From positions 1 to 64,000 of the forward strand of contig WGNU01000009.1 in NCBI GenBank assembly GCA_016124385.1: DNA of 64,000 nt, written 5' to 3'. This DNA comes from Alphaproteobacteria bacterium (lineage in GTDB: Bacteria > Pseudomonadota > Alphaproteobacteria > Micropepsales > Micropepsaceae). Below the pieces are notes generated by a model. That model was not told the origin of the DNA. It made no database searches and saw only the letters and a list, made by a program, of their open reading frames with translations. Position 1 is the first letter of the stretch. Each line of letters begins with the position of its first letter. The position numbers and the translations under genes were made by a program. This document shows positions 54,782 through 64,000 of this stretch, piece after piece.

Positions 54782-55900
54782 ATGAGCATTCGCCCCTATC
54801 GCGACATCGCCCGGCGCAAGAGTCGGCAGATCACCGTCGGCTCCGTTCCGGTCGGCGGCGATGCGCCGATCACCGTGCAGACGATGACGAACACGGTGAC
54901 GGGCGATGCCAAGGCGACGATCGATCAGATTCGCCGCATCGAAGAGGCGGGCGCGGACATCGTGCGCGTTTCGGTGCCGGACGCGGACGCGACGGCGGCC
55001 CTCAAGGCGATCGTCAAGGCCGCGCGCATACCCGTCGTTGCCGACGTCCATTTCCACTACAAGCGCGCCATCGAGGCGGCGCAAGCGGGCGCCGCGTGCC
55101 TGCGGATCAATCCCGGCAATATCGGCTCGGCGCAGCGCGTGCGCGACGTCGTCAAGGCCGCGAAGGATCACGGCTGTTCGATGCGGATCGGCGTCAATGC
55201 CGGCTCGCTCGAGAGCGATCTCCTCGAGCGCTACGGCGAGCCGTGCCCCGAGGCGATGATCGAGAGCGCGCTCAACCATGCCAAGATCCTCGAGGACAAC
55301 GATTTCCGCGAGTTCAAGATCAGCGTGAAAGCCTCCGACGTCTTCCTGGCGGTGGCGGCCTACCAAGGCCTCGCGGAGGCGTGCGACTACCCGCTCCATC
55401 TCGGCATCACGGAGGCGGGCGGCCTCATTCCAGGAACCGTCAAATCCTCGGTCGGGCTCGGCATGCTGCTCTGGTCGGGCATCGGCGATACGATCCGCGT
55501 ATCGCTCTCGGCCGATCCCGTCGAAGAAGTCCGGGTCGGCTTTGATCTTCTCAAGTCGCTCAATCTGCGGCATCGGGGCGTCAACATCATCTCGTGCCCT
55601 TCCTGCGCGCGGCAGGGGTTCGACGTGATCGCGACGGTCGCAACGCTCGAGGACAGGCTGAAGCACATCGCAACGCCGATGACGCTCTCGATCATCGGCT
55701 GCGTTGTCAACGGGCCGGGCGAAGCGCGCGAGACCGATCTCGGCTTCACCGGTGGGGGCGCCGGTTCGGGGATGATCTACCTCAACGGCGCGCCGGCCTA
55801 TAAGCTCGGCAACGCCGATCTCATCGATCACGTCGTCAAGCTCTGCGAGGACAAGGCCGCCGAGATCGAGGCCGGGCGTGTGCCCGACGCCGCCCAATAG
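54782..55900 (+). CDS. ispG: 4-Hydroxy-3-methylbut-2-en-1-yl diphosphate synthase
   Basis: This 372-residue 4Fe-4S enzyme makes HMBPP in the MEP isoprenoid pathway. The TIM-barrel part begins [20 protein letters not shown]. The cluster is held by the C-terminal cysteines of [12 protein letters not shown] and [16 protein letters not shown]. It follows the RodZ-like gene by 71 bases, probably in one operon. Confidence 0.96.
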   Translation: MSIRPYRDIARRKSRQITVGSVPVGGDAPITVQTMTNTVTGDAKATIDQIRRIEEAGADIVRVSVPDADATAALKAIVKAARIPVVADVHFHYKRAIEAAQAGAACLRINPGNIGSAQRVRDVVKAAKDHGCSMRIGVNAGSLESDLLERYGEPCPEAMIESALNHAKILEDNDFREFKISVKASDVFLAVAAYQGLAEACDYPLHLGITEAGGLIPGTVKSSVGLGMLLWSGIGDTIRVSLSADPVEEVRVGFDLLKSLNLRHRGVNIISCPSCARQGFDVIATVATLEDRLKHIATPMTLSIIGCVVNGPGEARETDLGFTGGGAGSGMIYLNGAPAYKLGNADLIDHVVKLCEDKAAEIEAGRVPDAAQ

Positions 55901-55933
55901 ACCCCTGCGCTCCTCTTTCGTCAGACCGCACGC

Positions 55934-57010
55934 GTGATTCCGCAACCCAAGCTCGATCGTATCCTGCACCGCTACGCCGAACTCGAGGCGCAGCTCGGCG
56001 CGCCGACGATCTCATCGTCCTTCGCGAAGATCTCGAAGGAATATTCGGATCTCGGACCGGTGGTCGAAGGCGTACGCGCGCTGATGGCCGCGCAAAAGGA
56101 AGCGAACGACCTCAAAGCGCTCATCAAGGCGGAGAGCGACCGCGAGATGGCCGCGCTCGCGGAGGACGAGCTTGCCGCCGTCGAGGAGCGCCTGCCGGAG
56201 CTCGAGCATCAATTGCGCATCCTCCTCTTGCCGAAGGACGCGGCGGACGATGCGAGCGTGATCCTCGAAATCCGGGCCGGCACGGGGGGCGATGAGGCCG
56301 CGCTCTTCGCGGGCGATCTGCTTGCGATGTATCGTCGGTATGCGGAGCTTCAGGGATGGTCGGTCGAGCCGATCTCGATCTCGGAAAGTGACCTCGGCGG
56401 CGTGAAGGAAGCCATCGTCAATATCCGTGGACGCGGCGTCTATGCGCGGATGAAGTTCGAATCGGGCGTTCATCGCGTCCAGCGCGTGCCAGAAACCGAG
56501 GCGCAGGGACGCATTCATACGTCCGCAGCGACGGTCGCCGTGCTACCTGAACCCGAGGATGTCGATGTGGAGATCAACGACAGCGACCTCAAGATCGACG
56601 TCTATCGGGCGAGCGGCGCGGGCGGACAGCACGTCAACAAGACGGAATCGGCCGTGCGCATCACGCATCTGCCGACCGGCATCGTCGTTGCGACGCAGGA
56701 CGAGCGGTCACAACACAAGAACAAGGCGCGGGCGATGAAGATCCTGCGCGCCAAACTGTTCGAGGCCGAGCGCGAACGGATCGACGATGCGCGGGCTGCC
56801 GATCGTAAAGGTCAGATCGGTTCCGGTGACCGATCCGAGCGCATCCGCACCTATAATTTCCCGCAAGGGCGTGTGACCGATCACCGGATCAATCTCACAC
56901 TCTACGAGCTCGACCGCGTAATCGCCGGCGAAGCGCTCGGCAAGATCATCGATGCGCTGATCGCCGAGGATCAGGCGAGCCGGCTATCGCAGGTCGACGC
57001 GGCGCTGTGA
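55934..57010 (+). CDS. prfA: Peptide chain release factor 1
   Basis: This 358-residue release factor ends translation at UAA and UAG. The catalytic GGQ lies at 230-232 ([15 protein letters not shown]) and the codon-recognition PxT-type loop is in [15 protein letters not shown]. The start is a GTG at 55934, 33 bases after ispG. Its stop overlaps the start of prmC, which methylates its GGQ glutamine. Confidence 0.97.
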   Translation: MIPQPKLDRILHRYAELEAQLGAPTISSSFAKISKEYSDLGPVVEGVRALMAAQKEANDLKALIKAESDREMAALAEDELAAVEERLPELEHQLRILLLPKDAADDASVILEIRAGTGGDEAALFAGDLLAMYRRYAELQGWSVEPISISESDLGGVKEAIVNIRGRGVYARMKFESGVHRVQRVPETEAQGRIHTSAATVAVLPEPEDVDVEINDSDLKIDVYRASGAGGQHVNKTESAVRITHLPTGIVVATQDERSQHKNKARAMKILRAKLFEAERERIDDARAADRKGQIGSGDRSERIRTYNFPQGRVTDHRINLTLYELDRVIAGEALGKIIDALIAEDQASRLSQVDAAL

Positions 57011-57897
57011 CGCGCATCCGCGAAGCGCTCGGCGAGGCGACGCGGACCCTCAAGGCGGCGGGGATCGAGGCGGCTGCGCTCGAAGCGCGGCTACTCATGG
57101 CGCATGCCTGTGGCACGACGCGCGAAGACCTGATCATGAACGATGGCGGCGAGTTGGCGGGGGATGCGCGAGACCGTTTGGAGGCGTTCATCGCGCAGCG
57201 GATCCGAGGCGAGCCAATCGCTTATCTGACGGGAACGCGCGAATTCTACGGACGCTCGTTCCGCGTGACGCCCGACGTGCTCATCCCGCGCCCGGACAGC
57301 GAAACTCTGATCGACGCGGCGCTTGCTGCCTTTCCGGATCGCGATGCGGCGCTCACCATCCTCGATCTCGGCGTCGGGAGCGGCGCGCTGCTGCTCACCG
57401 CGCTCTGCGCGTTTCGCAATGCCACTGGCTTGGGTATCGATCGCAGCATTGCCGCTCTCGCTGTCGCGCGCGGGAACGCCGACGCACTGGGCCTGTCGGC
57501 GCGGGTGCGGTTCGCCTGCGGCGATTGGATGGCCGCGCTTGCCGCACCGTTCGATCTCGTTCTCGCCAATCCGCCCTATATCGAAGACCGCGCGATCGCG
57601 GGTCTTGCGCGCGACGTGCGCGATTTCGAGCCCCGTGTTGCGCTCGATGGCGGAGGCGATGGCCTCGCGGCCTATCGCGCGATCGCGCCGCGTCTCGGCG
57701 ATCATCTTGACCCTGACGGATTGGCGATCTTCGAATGCGGTGCGGACCAACCGCAAGCGCTCAAAGGGATTTTCGCGGCGGAGGGGCTCCTCGTCGCCGG
57801 GCCGATCAATGACCTCAGCGGGCGCCCGCGCAGTGTCGTTGCCGCATCGGTTGCGAATAAGCCCTTCTTAACCCTCAAAAAAACTCTTGGAGTGTGA
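57007..57897 (+). CDS. prmC: Release-factor glutamine methyltransferase PrmC
   Basis: This 296-residue enzyme methylates the Gln of the GGQ motif in release factors. The N-terminal helical domain ([19 protein letters not shown]) is followed by [22 protein letters not shown]-binding [14 protein letters not shown] and the NPPY motif at 188-191 that holds the target glutamine. Its GTG start overlaps the stop of prfA (GTGA), giving the standard coupled pair. Confidence 0.96.
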   Translation: MTRIREALGEATRTLKAAGIEAAALEARLLMAHACGTTREDLIMNDGGELAGDARDRLEAFIAQRIRGEPIAYLTGTREFYGRSFRVTPDVLIPRPDSETLIDAALAAFPDRDAALTILDLGVGSGALLLTALCAFRNATGLGIDRSIAALAVARGNADALGLSARVRFACGDWMAALAAPFDLVLANPPYIEDRAIAGLARDVRDFEPRVALDGGGDGLAAYRAIAPRLGDHLDPDGLAIFECGADQPQALKGIFAAEGLLVAGPINDLSGRPRSVVAASVANKPFLTLKKTLGV

Positions 57898-58215
57898 AAT
57901 GCGAATCGCTAAGTATCGTGCCTGGGGATCGTTTGCGCTGTCGTTCGGCTAACGCTCTCGTGAGGTTGACCCTTCCGTGTACCGACCAAGTGGCCGGTTT
58001 AGGGCTTGACCCCGCGGGCGCCGATTGAAAGCACCGCCCCGTCACAGCAACCCGCGCCGACGCCTCCTGGTTTCGACCAGTGTCGATCTGAGCGCGCAGC
58101 ATGACGGATATGGCGACCTAGGGCGCAATGAGGAGAGGCGACTTGGTCTTTCGGAATATGAGGCGAACGCCGCGCGGCTGAACGCACGGCCGGAACGGAG
58201 GGTTTTATCCCAACG
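57898..58215 (+). promoter_or_regulatory. Intergenic leader before the DUF4167 gene
   Basis: This 318-base gap has no convincing gene. TTGACC occurs twice (57964 and 58008) in the forward direction and could serve as -35 elements, and a GGAGGG lies shortly before the next start codon. Short non-coding RNA or a long 5' leader is possible, but no clear fold was found. Confidence 0.3.
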
Positions 58216-58656
58216 ATGCAGATGCACGACAATAAGAGGCAAGGGCAGGGAATGAAGCGCTCGCGCGGGCGCGGCCGCCACAAGCCGCAGAACAACAGCA
58301 ATCGTACGCTGGAGTCGAACGGACCCGACGTGAAGATCCGCGGCAATTCTCAGCACATCTACGAAAAGTACCAGCAGCTCGCACGCGACGCGAATGCGAC
58401 GGGCGATCGGGTGATGGCCGAGAACTATCTTCAGCACGCGGAGCATTACTACCGCGTCATCGTCGCGGCACAAGGTGCCCTTCAGGCGTCCGGTCAAAGT
58501 GGACAAAACGGTTCCAACGGTCGCCATCAAGGTGGCGGGTTTGGGGATCAAGAAGCCCAGAGTGGCTTTCCAGGGCTGCCCGGTTCCGCCTTTGGCAACG
58601 ACGAGGGCGAAGATTCCTCGGCAAACGAAGAAGACAGCGAGGATGCGACGGCGTAG
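58216..58656 (+). CDS. DUF4167 family basic protein
   Basis: This 146-residue protein has the alphaproteobacterial DUF4167 signature. A basic Gly/Arg-rich start (KRSRGRGRHKPQNNSNRT) is followed by the conserved helix SQHIYEKYQQLARDANATGD and DRVMAENYLQHAEHYYRVI. A low-complexity Gly/Gln/Ser-rich and acidic tail completes it. The family probably binds RNA or nucleoid DNA; no function is established. The conserved part could also start at the ATG at 58252. Confidence 0.9.
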   Translation: MQMHDNKRQGQGMKRSRGRGRHKPQNNSNRTLESNGPDVKIRGNSQHIYEKYQQLARDANATGDRVMAENYLQHAEHYYRVIVAAQGALQASGQSGQNGSNGRHQGGGFGDQEAQSGFPGLPGSAFGNDEGEDSSANEEDSEDATA

Positions 58657-58660
58657 TGCC

Positions 58661-59419
58661 CTAGGGCACGGTCATCGCATCCCCCTCGGCGATCGCGCCG
58701 CCTGCGGCAACCCGCACATAGACGCCCATCAGATTGCCGCCGAAGGCGCGCTCGAGCGTGTGCGGTAGATTGAGATCGCGCTCCGCAGTCGTCGGATTCA
58801 CGTTGGTCGCCGCACAGCGGACGATCCCTTGATCGACCATAAGGCGGGTTGAGCCGACGCGCAGTTCGCTGCCCGGCTCCCAATGTTTCTCGGCCCAGGC
58901 CGGCAACCCCGACAGCCAGATGTTCGCGCGAAAGCGTTCCGGCTCGACTTCGCGCCCGACGACGCGTTTCAGATCCGCGACGCTCGCCAGATTGAGGATC
59001 GAGAGGACTTTCGCCGGCACGTCCGAGAACGAGAATCCAGGCGCGGAGACGATGCACGGCGCGCCGCGCAGATTGTCCTTCATGTAGGCGGCCAGAAACT
59101 GCTCGATGATCTGACGGCCGAGGGGGGTGTCGAGTTTGCCCTTGGCGACCTGCTTGCCCGCCCGGCGGACGATGAGTGTTTGGCTGTCTTCCTCGAACGC
59201 GGTTTCGAGCGTGGCCAGGCGCTCGTCCCGCATCAGCATGAGGTACTTAACCTTCGGGAAATATTGCGGCGCCTCGGGGCTGAAATCGCGGCTGCCATTT
59301 TCGATCGCGTAGGCGCGGTCGAAGGGGATCGGCTCGCCTGCCGCAAGGGTCACGCGCGCCAGGCGCTCGGGCGACAGGCCCTTCACGGGATAGCGGTAAA
59401 GGCCTTCAATCCGCGCCAT
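58661..59419 (-). CDS. MOSC domain protein
   Basis: This 252-residue protein has an N-terminal MOSC beta-barrel (IEGLYRYPVKGLSPERLARV) and a C-terminal MOSC domain with the conserved Cys in IVRCAATNVNPTTAERD. FRANIWLSGLPAWAE completes the pattern. MOSC proteins bind molybdenum cofactor or its sulfur and include the mARC N-reductases; here YcbX-like N-hydroxylated base reduction is possible but not shown. It is convergent with the DUF4167 gene and divergent from clpB. Confidence 0.88.
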   Translation of the reverse strand: MARIEGLYRYPVKGLSPERLARVTLAAGEPIPFDRAYAIENGSRDFSPEAPQYFPKVKYLMLMRDERLATLETAFEEDSQTLIVRRAGKQVAKGKLDTPLGRQIIEQFLAAYMKDNLRGAPCIVSAPGFSFSDVPAKVLSILNLASVADLKRVVGREVEPERFRANIWLSGLPAWAEKHWEPGSELRVGSTRLMVDQGIVRCAATNVNPTTAERDLNLPHTLERAFGGNLMGVYVRVAAGGAIAEGDAMTVP

Positions 59420-59434
59420 CTTTCGCCTAGCCCC

Positions 59435-59464
59435 CTTGTGTGTCGTCTCGGCGACACAACATTA
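59435..59464 (+). promoter_or_regulatory. Possible heat-shock promoter and inverted repeat before clpB
   Basis: CTTG at 59435 and CATTA at 59460 have the spacing of a sigma-32-type promoter (CTTGAA - CCCATNT), and clpB genes are normally RpoH dependent. The spacer holds a perfect inverted repeat TGTGTCG-TCTCGG-CGACACA. The match to the -10 consensus is partial. Confidence 0.35.
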
Positions 59465-59526
59465 GGGAGGGCGCCGGGTCTCAACAAGGACGGCGCCGGC
59501 ATGGGCTTCATTTCGAGGACGGCCAG

Positions 59527-62157
59527 ATGGATTTCGAGAACTACACCGAACGGTCGCGGGGATTCCTGCAGGCCGCCCAGGGGCTCGCGTTGCGTTCGGG
59601 TCACCAGCGCTTCCTGCCCGAACACGTGCTGAAAGTGCTCCTCGACGACAAAGAGGGGCTGGCAGCCAATCTCATCCGCCGCGCCGGCGGACAGCCCGAG
59701 CAAGCGCTCGCGGCGACCGAGGCGGCGCTGAAAAAAATTCCCAAGGTCGAGGGTGCGGGCGCAGGCTCGCTCCATCTCGCGCCGGAGACCGCGCGGGTGT
59801 TCGAGGCGGCCGAGAAGGCCGCGCAAACGGCCGGCGACAGCTATGTCACCGCCGAGCGGCTCTTGCTCGCGCTCGCGATCGAGAAGAGCGCGGCGAGCGA
59901 GGCATTGAAGGCCGGCGGCGTGTCGCCGCAGACACTCAACGCGGCGATCAACGCGCTGCGCAAGGGCCGGACGGCGGATTCGGCGACCGCTGAGAACCAG
60001 TACGATGCGCTGAAGAAATACGCGCGTGACCTCACCGAGGCTGCGCGCGAGGGCAAGCTCGATCCTGTGATCGGACGCGACGAAGAGATCCGACGCACGG
60101 TGCAGGTGCTCTCGCGGCGCACGAAGAACAATCCTGTTCTCATCGGCGAGCCAGGCGTCGGCAAGACCGCGATCGTCGAGGGTCTGGCGCTGCGTATCGT
60201 CAATCGTGACGTCCCGGAAAGCCTGCTCGACAAGACGCTGATGGCGCTCGATCTGGGCGCGCTCATTGCGGGTGCAAAATTCCGCGGCGAGTTCGAGGAG
60301 CGCCTCAAGGCCGTGCTCAACGAGATCACGGCGGCCGAGGGCGGGATCATCCTCTTCATCGATGAAATGCACACGCTCATCGGTGCGGGCAAGGCGGACG
60401 GGGCGATGGATGCCTCGAACCTGCTCAAGCCGGCGCTGGCGCGCGGCGAATTGCATTGCGTCGGCGCAACGACGCTTGATGAGTACCGCAAGCACGTCGA
60501 GAAGGACGCGGCGCTCGCGCGGCGCTTTCAGCCGGTGTTCGTCGATGAGCCGAGCGTTGAGGACACGATCTCGATCCTGCGGGGCCTAAAGGAAAAATAC
60601 GAGCTTCATCACGGCGTGCGGATCGCGGATGCCGCGCTCGTTGCCGCGGCGACGATGTCGAACCGCTACATCACCGAACGCTTCCTGCCCGACAAGGCGA
60701 TCGACCTCATGGACGAAGCCGCGTCGCGCTTGCGGATGCAGGTCGATTCCAAGCCCGAAGCGCTCGATGAGCTCGACCGGCGCATCGTTCAGCTGAAGAT
60801 CGAGCGCGAGGCGCTCAAGAAAGAGAGCGACACCGCGTCCAAGGACCGGCTGGTGAAACTCGAAAGCGAGCTCGCCGAGATCGAAGAGCGTTCAGCCGAG
60901 CTCACCGCGCAGTGGAAGCGCGACAAGGATGCGCTGGGCGAGGCTCAGAAGATCAAGGAGCGGCTGGAGGCCGCGCGGCACGAACTCGACGTCGCTCAGC
61001 GGCGCGGCGAGTACGAACGCGCCGGCAAGCTTGCCTATGACGAGATCCCCGCGCTCGAGCGCCAGCTCGGCGAGGCCGAGTCGCAGCCCAATGCCGGGCT
61101 CGTCGATGAGGTCGTCACGGAAGAGCACATCGCGCAAGTCGTCTCGCGCTGGACGGGCATTCCGGTCGACCGGATGATGCAGGGTGAGCGGGAAAAATTG
61201 CTCGCGATGGAAGACGCTCTCGGCAAGCGGGTGATCGGCCAGGTCGAAGCGGTGGAGGCCGTCTCCAACGCCGTGCGGCGCGCGCGGGCGGGCCTTTCGG
61301 ATCCCCACCGGCCGATGGGATCCTTCCTCTTCCTCGGGCCGACCGGTGTCGGCAAGACGGAACTGACGAAGGCGCTCGCCGCGTTCCTCTTCGACGACGA
61401 TCAGGCGATGGTGCGCATCGACATGTCGGAGTTCATGGAGAAGCACTCCGTTGCACGGCTGATTGGCGCGCCGCCCGGCTATGTCGGTTATGAAGAGGGC
61501 GGCGTCCTCACCGAGGCGGTGCGGCGGCGACCCTATCAGGTGATCCTGTTCGACGAGATCGAAAAGGCGCACGGCGATGTCTTCAACGTGCTGCTCCAGG
61601 TGCTCGACGACGGGCGCTTGACGGATGGCCAGGGCCGGACGGTCGATTTCAAGAACACGCTGATCATCCTCACGTCCAATCTGGGGGCGGAATATCTCGC
61701 CAACCAGCCCGAGGGCGAGGACAGCGATGCGGTGCGGGGCGAGGTGATGGAGGCCGTGCGCGCACGGTTCCGGCCGGAGTTCCTCAACCGCTTGGATGAA
61801 ATCATCCTCTTCCACCGGCTGGGCCGGGCGGAGATGGCCGGCATCGTGGAGATCCAGGTCTCGCATCTGCAGAAGCTCCTCGCCGACCGCAAGATCACGC
61901 TGGATCTCGACCGGGAGGCAAAAGTCTGGCTGGCAAATGCGGGCTATGACCCCGTCTATGGCGCGCGGCCGCTCAAGCGCGTCATCCAGAAGCGGCTGCA
62001 GGATCCGCTTGCGCAGCTCCTGCTTGAAGGCGTGGTGAGCGAGGGCGAGACTGTCGCGGTGACGACGGGAGCGAACGGGCTCCTCATCAATGGCCGCGAC
62101 TTTTCGGACGCGAAGGATGACCTCGTCACCAGGCTGCCGCGCCGTCAGGTCCACTGA
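59527..62157 (+). CDS. clpB: Disaggregase ClpB
   Basis: This 876-residue Hsp100 chaperone solubilises protein aggregates with DnaK. The N-terminal Clp repeat domain begins [17 protein letters not shown]. Two AAA+ modules follow, with Walker A GEPGVGKT near 206 and GPTGVGKT near 603, and Walker [10 protein letters not shown] and VILFDEIEK. The long coiled-coil middle domain (about 415-530) separates ClpB from ClpA. The ATG at 59527 fits the family start; the frame is open upstream without conserved content. An RpoH-type sigma factor is encoded at 1.5 kb. Confidence 0.97.
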   Translation: MDFENYTERSRGFLQAAQGLALRSGHQRFLPEHVLKVLLDDKEGLAANLIRRAGGQPEQALAATEAALKKIPKVEGAGAGSLHLAPETARVFEAAEKAAQTAGDSYVTAERLLLALAIEKSAASEALKAGGVSPQTLNAAINALRKGRTADSATAENQYDALKKYARDLTEAAREGKLDPVIGRDEEIRRTVQVLSRRTKNNPVLIGEPGVGKTAIVEGLALRIVNRDVPESLLDKTLMALDLGALIAGAKFRGEFEERLKAVLNEITAAEGGIILFIDEMHTLIGAGKADGAMDASNLLKPALARGELHCVGATTLDEYRKHVEKDAALARRFQPVFVDEPSVEDTISILRGLKEKYELHHGVRIADAALVAAATMSNRYITERFLPDKAIDLMDEAASRLRMQVDSKPEALDELDRRIVQLKIEREALKKESDTASKDRLVKLESELAEIEERSAELTAQWKRDKDALGEAQKIKERLEAARHELDVAQRRGEYERAGKLAYDEIPALERQLGEAESQPNAGLVDEVVTEEHIAQVVSRWTGIPVDRMMQGEREKLLAMEDALGKRVIGQVEAVEAVSNAVRRARAGLSDPHRPMGSFLFLGPTGVGKTELTKALAAFLFDDDQAMVRIDMSEFMEKHSVARLIGAPPGYVGYEEGGVLTEAVRRRPYQVILFDEIEKAHGDVFNVLLQVLDDGRLTDGQGRTVDFKNTLIILTSNLGAEYLANQPEGEDSDAVRGEVMEAVRARFRPEFLNRLDEIILFHRLGRAEMAGIVEIQVSHLQKLLADRKITLDLDREAKVWLANAGYDPVYGARPLKRVIQKRLQDPLAQLLLEGVVSEGETVAVTTGANGLLINGRDFSDAKDDLVTRLPRRQVH

Positions 62158-62224
62158 CGGTGTGATCAGTTGACGGCGCATTCTGGTTCGTCTCCTCTCG
62201 CGCGCCATTGCGCGCGGAGGGGAG

Positions 62225-63043
62225 ATGAAAGGCAGTAAGATCTTTGGCGGGGCCATCGCTGCCCTGGGTTCGGCGCTGGCCTTTCCCTTCGGGACGAAAG
62301 AGGGCACGAAGATCCGCGCCTACGCGGCGGAGCGACTGGTGCCGCACTATGCGCTCGCGACGCCGGCCGGACCCATCCGATTTGCCTGTCCGACCCGTGC
62401 GGCAGCCCGCATGCCGATGTCGTTCTTCCACCTCGAGCCGGAAACGGCGCGCTGGATCGACGCGCTCGTTGGTCCCGACGATGTGATGTGGGACGTGGGG
62501 GCGAATATCGGCACCTTCGCGCTCTATGCCGCCCATGTGCGCCGCGCGCACGTTGTAGCCTTCGAGCCGAGCGCCCAAACGTTCGGCGTGCTCTACAGCA
62601 ACATCGCCCTCAATCGTCTGGGCGAGCGGGTGCAGGCCTTTTGCCTGGCGCTGGCGAACGAGACAACGCGGGGCGAGTTCTTCCTGCACGCGACTGAAGC
62701 TGGTGAAGCTCTCAATGCCTACGGAGCGCCAGTCAATCTGCGGGGTGTGTTCGCGCCGGCGTTCCGGCAGGCGACGTTGAGCTTTCGCATCGATGATTTC
62801 ATCACGATGTTCGGCGCGCCCGCGCCCCAGCACATCAAGATCGATGTCGACGGCAATGAGCTTGAGGTGCTCCAGGGCGCGCGGAAGTCGCTCGAGACCG
62901 TCAGATCGGTCCTGGTGGAGCTGGATGCGGCCTTCAGCGACAAGTCAAAGGACGAGGCGGCGATACGCCTCCTCATGGAAGCTGGGCTGCGCGAGGATCG
63001 CGCCTTTAGCAGCGGCTGGAACCGCGTCTTCGTGCGCGGTTAG
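62225..63043 (+). CDS. FkbM family methyltransferase
   Basis: This 272-residue SAM-dependent methyltransferase has the FkbM layout: MWDVGANIGTFALYAAHV as motif I near 90, then VVAFEPSAQTFGVLYSNIAL, and the C-terminal HIKIDVDGNELEVLQGARKS with LVELD. FkbM enzymes O-methylate sugars and polyketides. The gene is monocistronic after clpB and convergent with the peptidase gene, with a four-base overlap. Confidence 0.88.
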   Translation: MKGSKIFGGAIAALGSALAFPFGTKEGTKIRAYAAERLVPHYALATPAGPIRFACPTRAAARMPMSFFHLEPETARWIDALVGPDDVMWDVGANIGTFALYAAHVRRAHVVAFEPSAQTFGVLYSNIALNRLGERVQAFCLALANETTRGEFFLHATEAGEALNAYGAPVNLRGVFAPAFRQATLSFRIDDFITMFGAPAPQHIKIDVDGNELEVLQGARKSLETVRSVLVELDAAFSDKSKDEAAIRLLMEAGLREDRAFSSGWNRVFVRG

Positions 63044-64000
63044 GGAACGGGCGTTGCGGGCGCGATCGCATCGAGCGTTGCGATCGGGCCATCCAGCGGC
63101 TTATCAGCGATGAGTTCGTCAATCCGTGTCTTTTCGCGCAGGAAGGCACGGAGCTGCCCGCCTGTGAGCTTGCGTCCCGTGGCCATGCGAACCGATGTCG
63201 GATCGATCTGCGCTCGGGACTTCAACACTTCATAGTGAAGGTGCGGTCCCGAAGAGAGGCCGGTCGTTCCCACAAAGCCGATCACCTGGCCCTGGCGCAC
63301 GCGTGCGCCACGACGGATGCCTTGGCCAAAGCGCGACATGTGGGCGTAGGCCGTCTGAAACCCATTGTCGTGGTTCAGCCGCACGTAGTTGCCATAGCCG
63401 TTGTTGCGGCCCGCGAAATCGACCGTGCCATTACCTGCGGCGACGATGGGCGTGCCGGTCGGGGCGGCGAAGTCGATGCCCTTGTGCATGCGCGAATAAC
63501 CGAGGATCGGGTGGCGGCGCATGCCGAAGCGCGATGAGATGCGCGCGCCATCGATCGGCGTGCGGAGCAGCGCTTTCCGCGCGCTCTCGCCATTTTCGTC
63601 GTAGTAGTCGACAACGTCGTCGTCGTTCGTTGTGAAGCGGTACAGGCGATAGGATTTTCCCGACAGTGTGAGTGCACCGTAGAGGATTTCACCGTCCTTC
63701 ACCGGGCCCGCGAGTTCGTCGTAGTAGCGGTCGTAATAGATCTCGAAGCTGTCGCCGTTTTGGATCTGGCGCTGAAAGTCGATGTCGTAGGAGAAGAGGC
63801 GGATCAGTTCGGCTGTAACGGACTCGGGCACACCGACCTTGGCGGCCGATAAATAGAGGCTCGATTCGATCACCGAGGCCGCATACATCGGCTTGGCAGT
63901 GAGTTCGCGTTCGGTGACGGTGGCGGCGAATTTGAGTTCGGCATCGCGGCGGACCGTTATCTCGCGCTCAACCGATTGTTTAATCGTGACCGAGACGAGG
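63040..64000 (-). CDS. M23 family peptidase, 5' end beyond the window
   Basis: This is the C-terminal 319 residues of a LytM-type peptidase. The frame stays open to the right edge of the window, so the start is outside. The M23 domain lies near the C-terminus with HKGIDFAAPTGTPIVAAG (zinc His and Asp) and the catalytic GPHLHYEV. SRFGMRRHPILGYSRMHKG is the typical entry of this domain. A mixed alpha/beta region precedes it (FSYDIDFQRQIQNGDSFEIY). The protein is an endopeptidase for peptidoglycan or an activator of amidases; membrane anchor or signal peptide cannot be seen. Confidence 0.92.
   Translation of the reverse strand, partial: LVSVTIKQSVEREITVRRDAELKFAATVTERELTAKPMYAASVIESSLYLSAAKVGVPESVTAELIRLFSYDIDFQRQIQNGDSFEIYYDRYYDELAGPVKDGEILYGALTLSGKSYRLYRFTTNDDDVVDYYDENGESARKALLRTPIDGARISSRFGMRRHPILGYSRMHKGIDFAAPTGTPIVAAGNGTVDFAGRNNGYGNYVRLNHDNGFQTAYAHMSRFGQGIRRGARVRQGQVIGFVGTTGLSSGPHLHYEVLKSRAQIDPTSVRMATGRKLTGGQLRAFLREKTRIDELIADKPLDGPIATLDAIAPATPVP

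Noticed and set aside
60892..62307. A 471-codon open frame opposite the second half of clpB.
   Set aside because: It is a shadow of the conserved ClpB AAA+ module.

Overview
The window is a high-G+C bacterial chromosome segment that reads as an alphaproteobacterium, probably Hyphomicrobiales or a close relative. The evidence is the gene content and order: SUV3-like helicase / S4 protein / 7Fe ferredoxin / CarD / RpoH; two DUF3108 proteins near rpmB, followed by a phytase-like protein, cobT, cobS and a J-domain protein; aroB-aroK-xerD-accA; comF-grx-nitrilase-DUF1178-ubiG-lysC-ptsP-rodZ-like-ispG-prfA-prmC-DUF4167-clpB. No rRNA operon, CRISPR array, prophage or complete insertion sequence was seen.

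Layout. 1-1500: the 5' half of a tRNA-Arg(CCU) gene that stops matching a tRNA just after the anticodon, then an unknown membrane-anchored protein followed by a decayed copy of its own C-terminus. 1.5-8.3 kb (mostly minus strand): rpoH-type sigma factor, CarD, ferredoxin, TerB-like protein, S4 RNA-binding protein and helicase, a stress and RNA-metabolism block. 8.6-13.7 kb: methylmalonyl-CoA mutase and its chaperone MeaB around two DUF3108 proteins. 13.8-17.2 kb: accessory region with a rhodanese, a Popeye-like cyclic-nucleotide-domain membrane protein, a truncated second copy of the rhodanese 3' end, and an AT-rich retron-like locus. 17.3-25.6 kb: rpmB, the CobS/CobT cobaltochelatase subunits, a J-domain protein, BolA, and shikimate genes. 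25.7-39.2 kb: xerD and accA with inserted accessory genes (two tandem acyltransferases, a malyl-CoA lyase-like protein, an ECF41 sigma cassette), two epoxide hydrolases and a gamma-glutamyltransferase. 39.3-64 kb: core housekeeping genes (secA, argJ, mutT, comF, grxC, hisI, ubiG, lysC, ptsP, ispG, prfA, prmC, clpB) and a M23 peptidase cut by the right edge.

The most interesting part is at 15.4-17.15 kb on the minus strand. In transcription order it holds a promoter-like element, a leader that folds into several hairpins with UUCG and GNRA loops, a 56-residue very basic single-span membrane peptide whose ribosome binding site sits in a hairpin, an XRE-type HTH protein, and a reverse transcriptase with the retron hallmarks NAxxH, YADD and a (V/I)TG motif. 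The whole block is much richer in A+T than its neighbours. I read it as a retron or retron-like defence or toxin-antitoxin system in which a structured RNA, the RT and the HTH protein may control a membrane-active peptide. The gene identities are well supported; the msr-msd assignment and the function are inference.

Metabolically, the mutase with MeaB, the B12-related CobS/CobT and the malyl-CoA lyase-like protein suggest propionyl-CoA/methylmalonyl-CoA or ethylmalonyl-CoA-type carbon assimilation.
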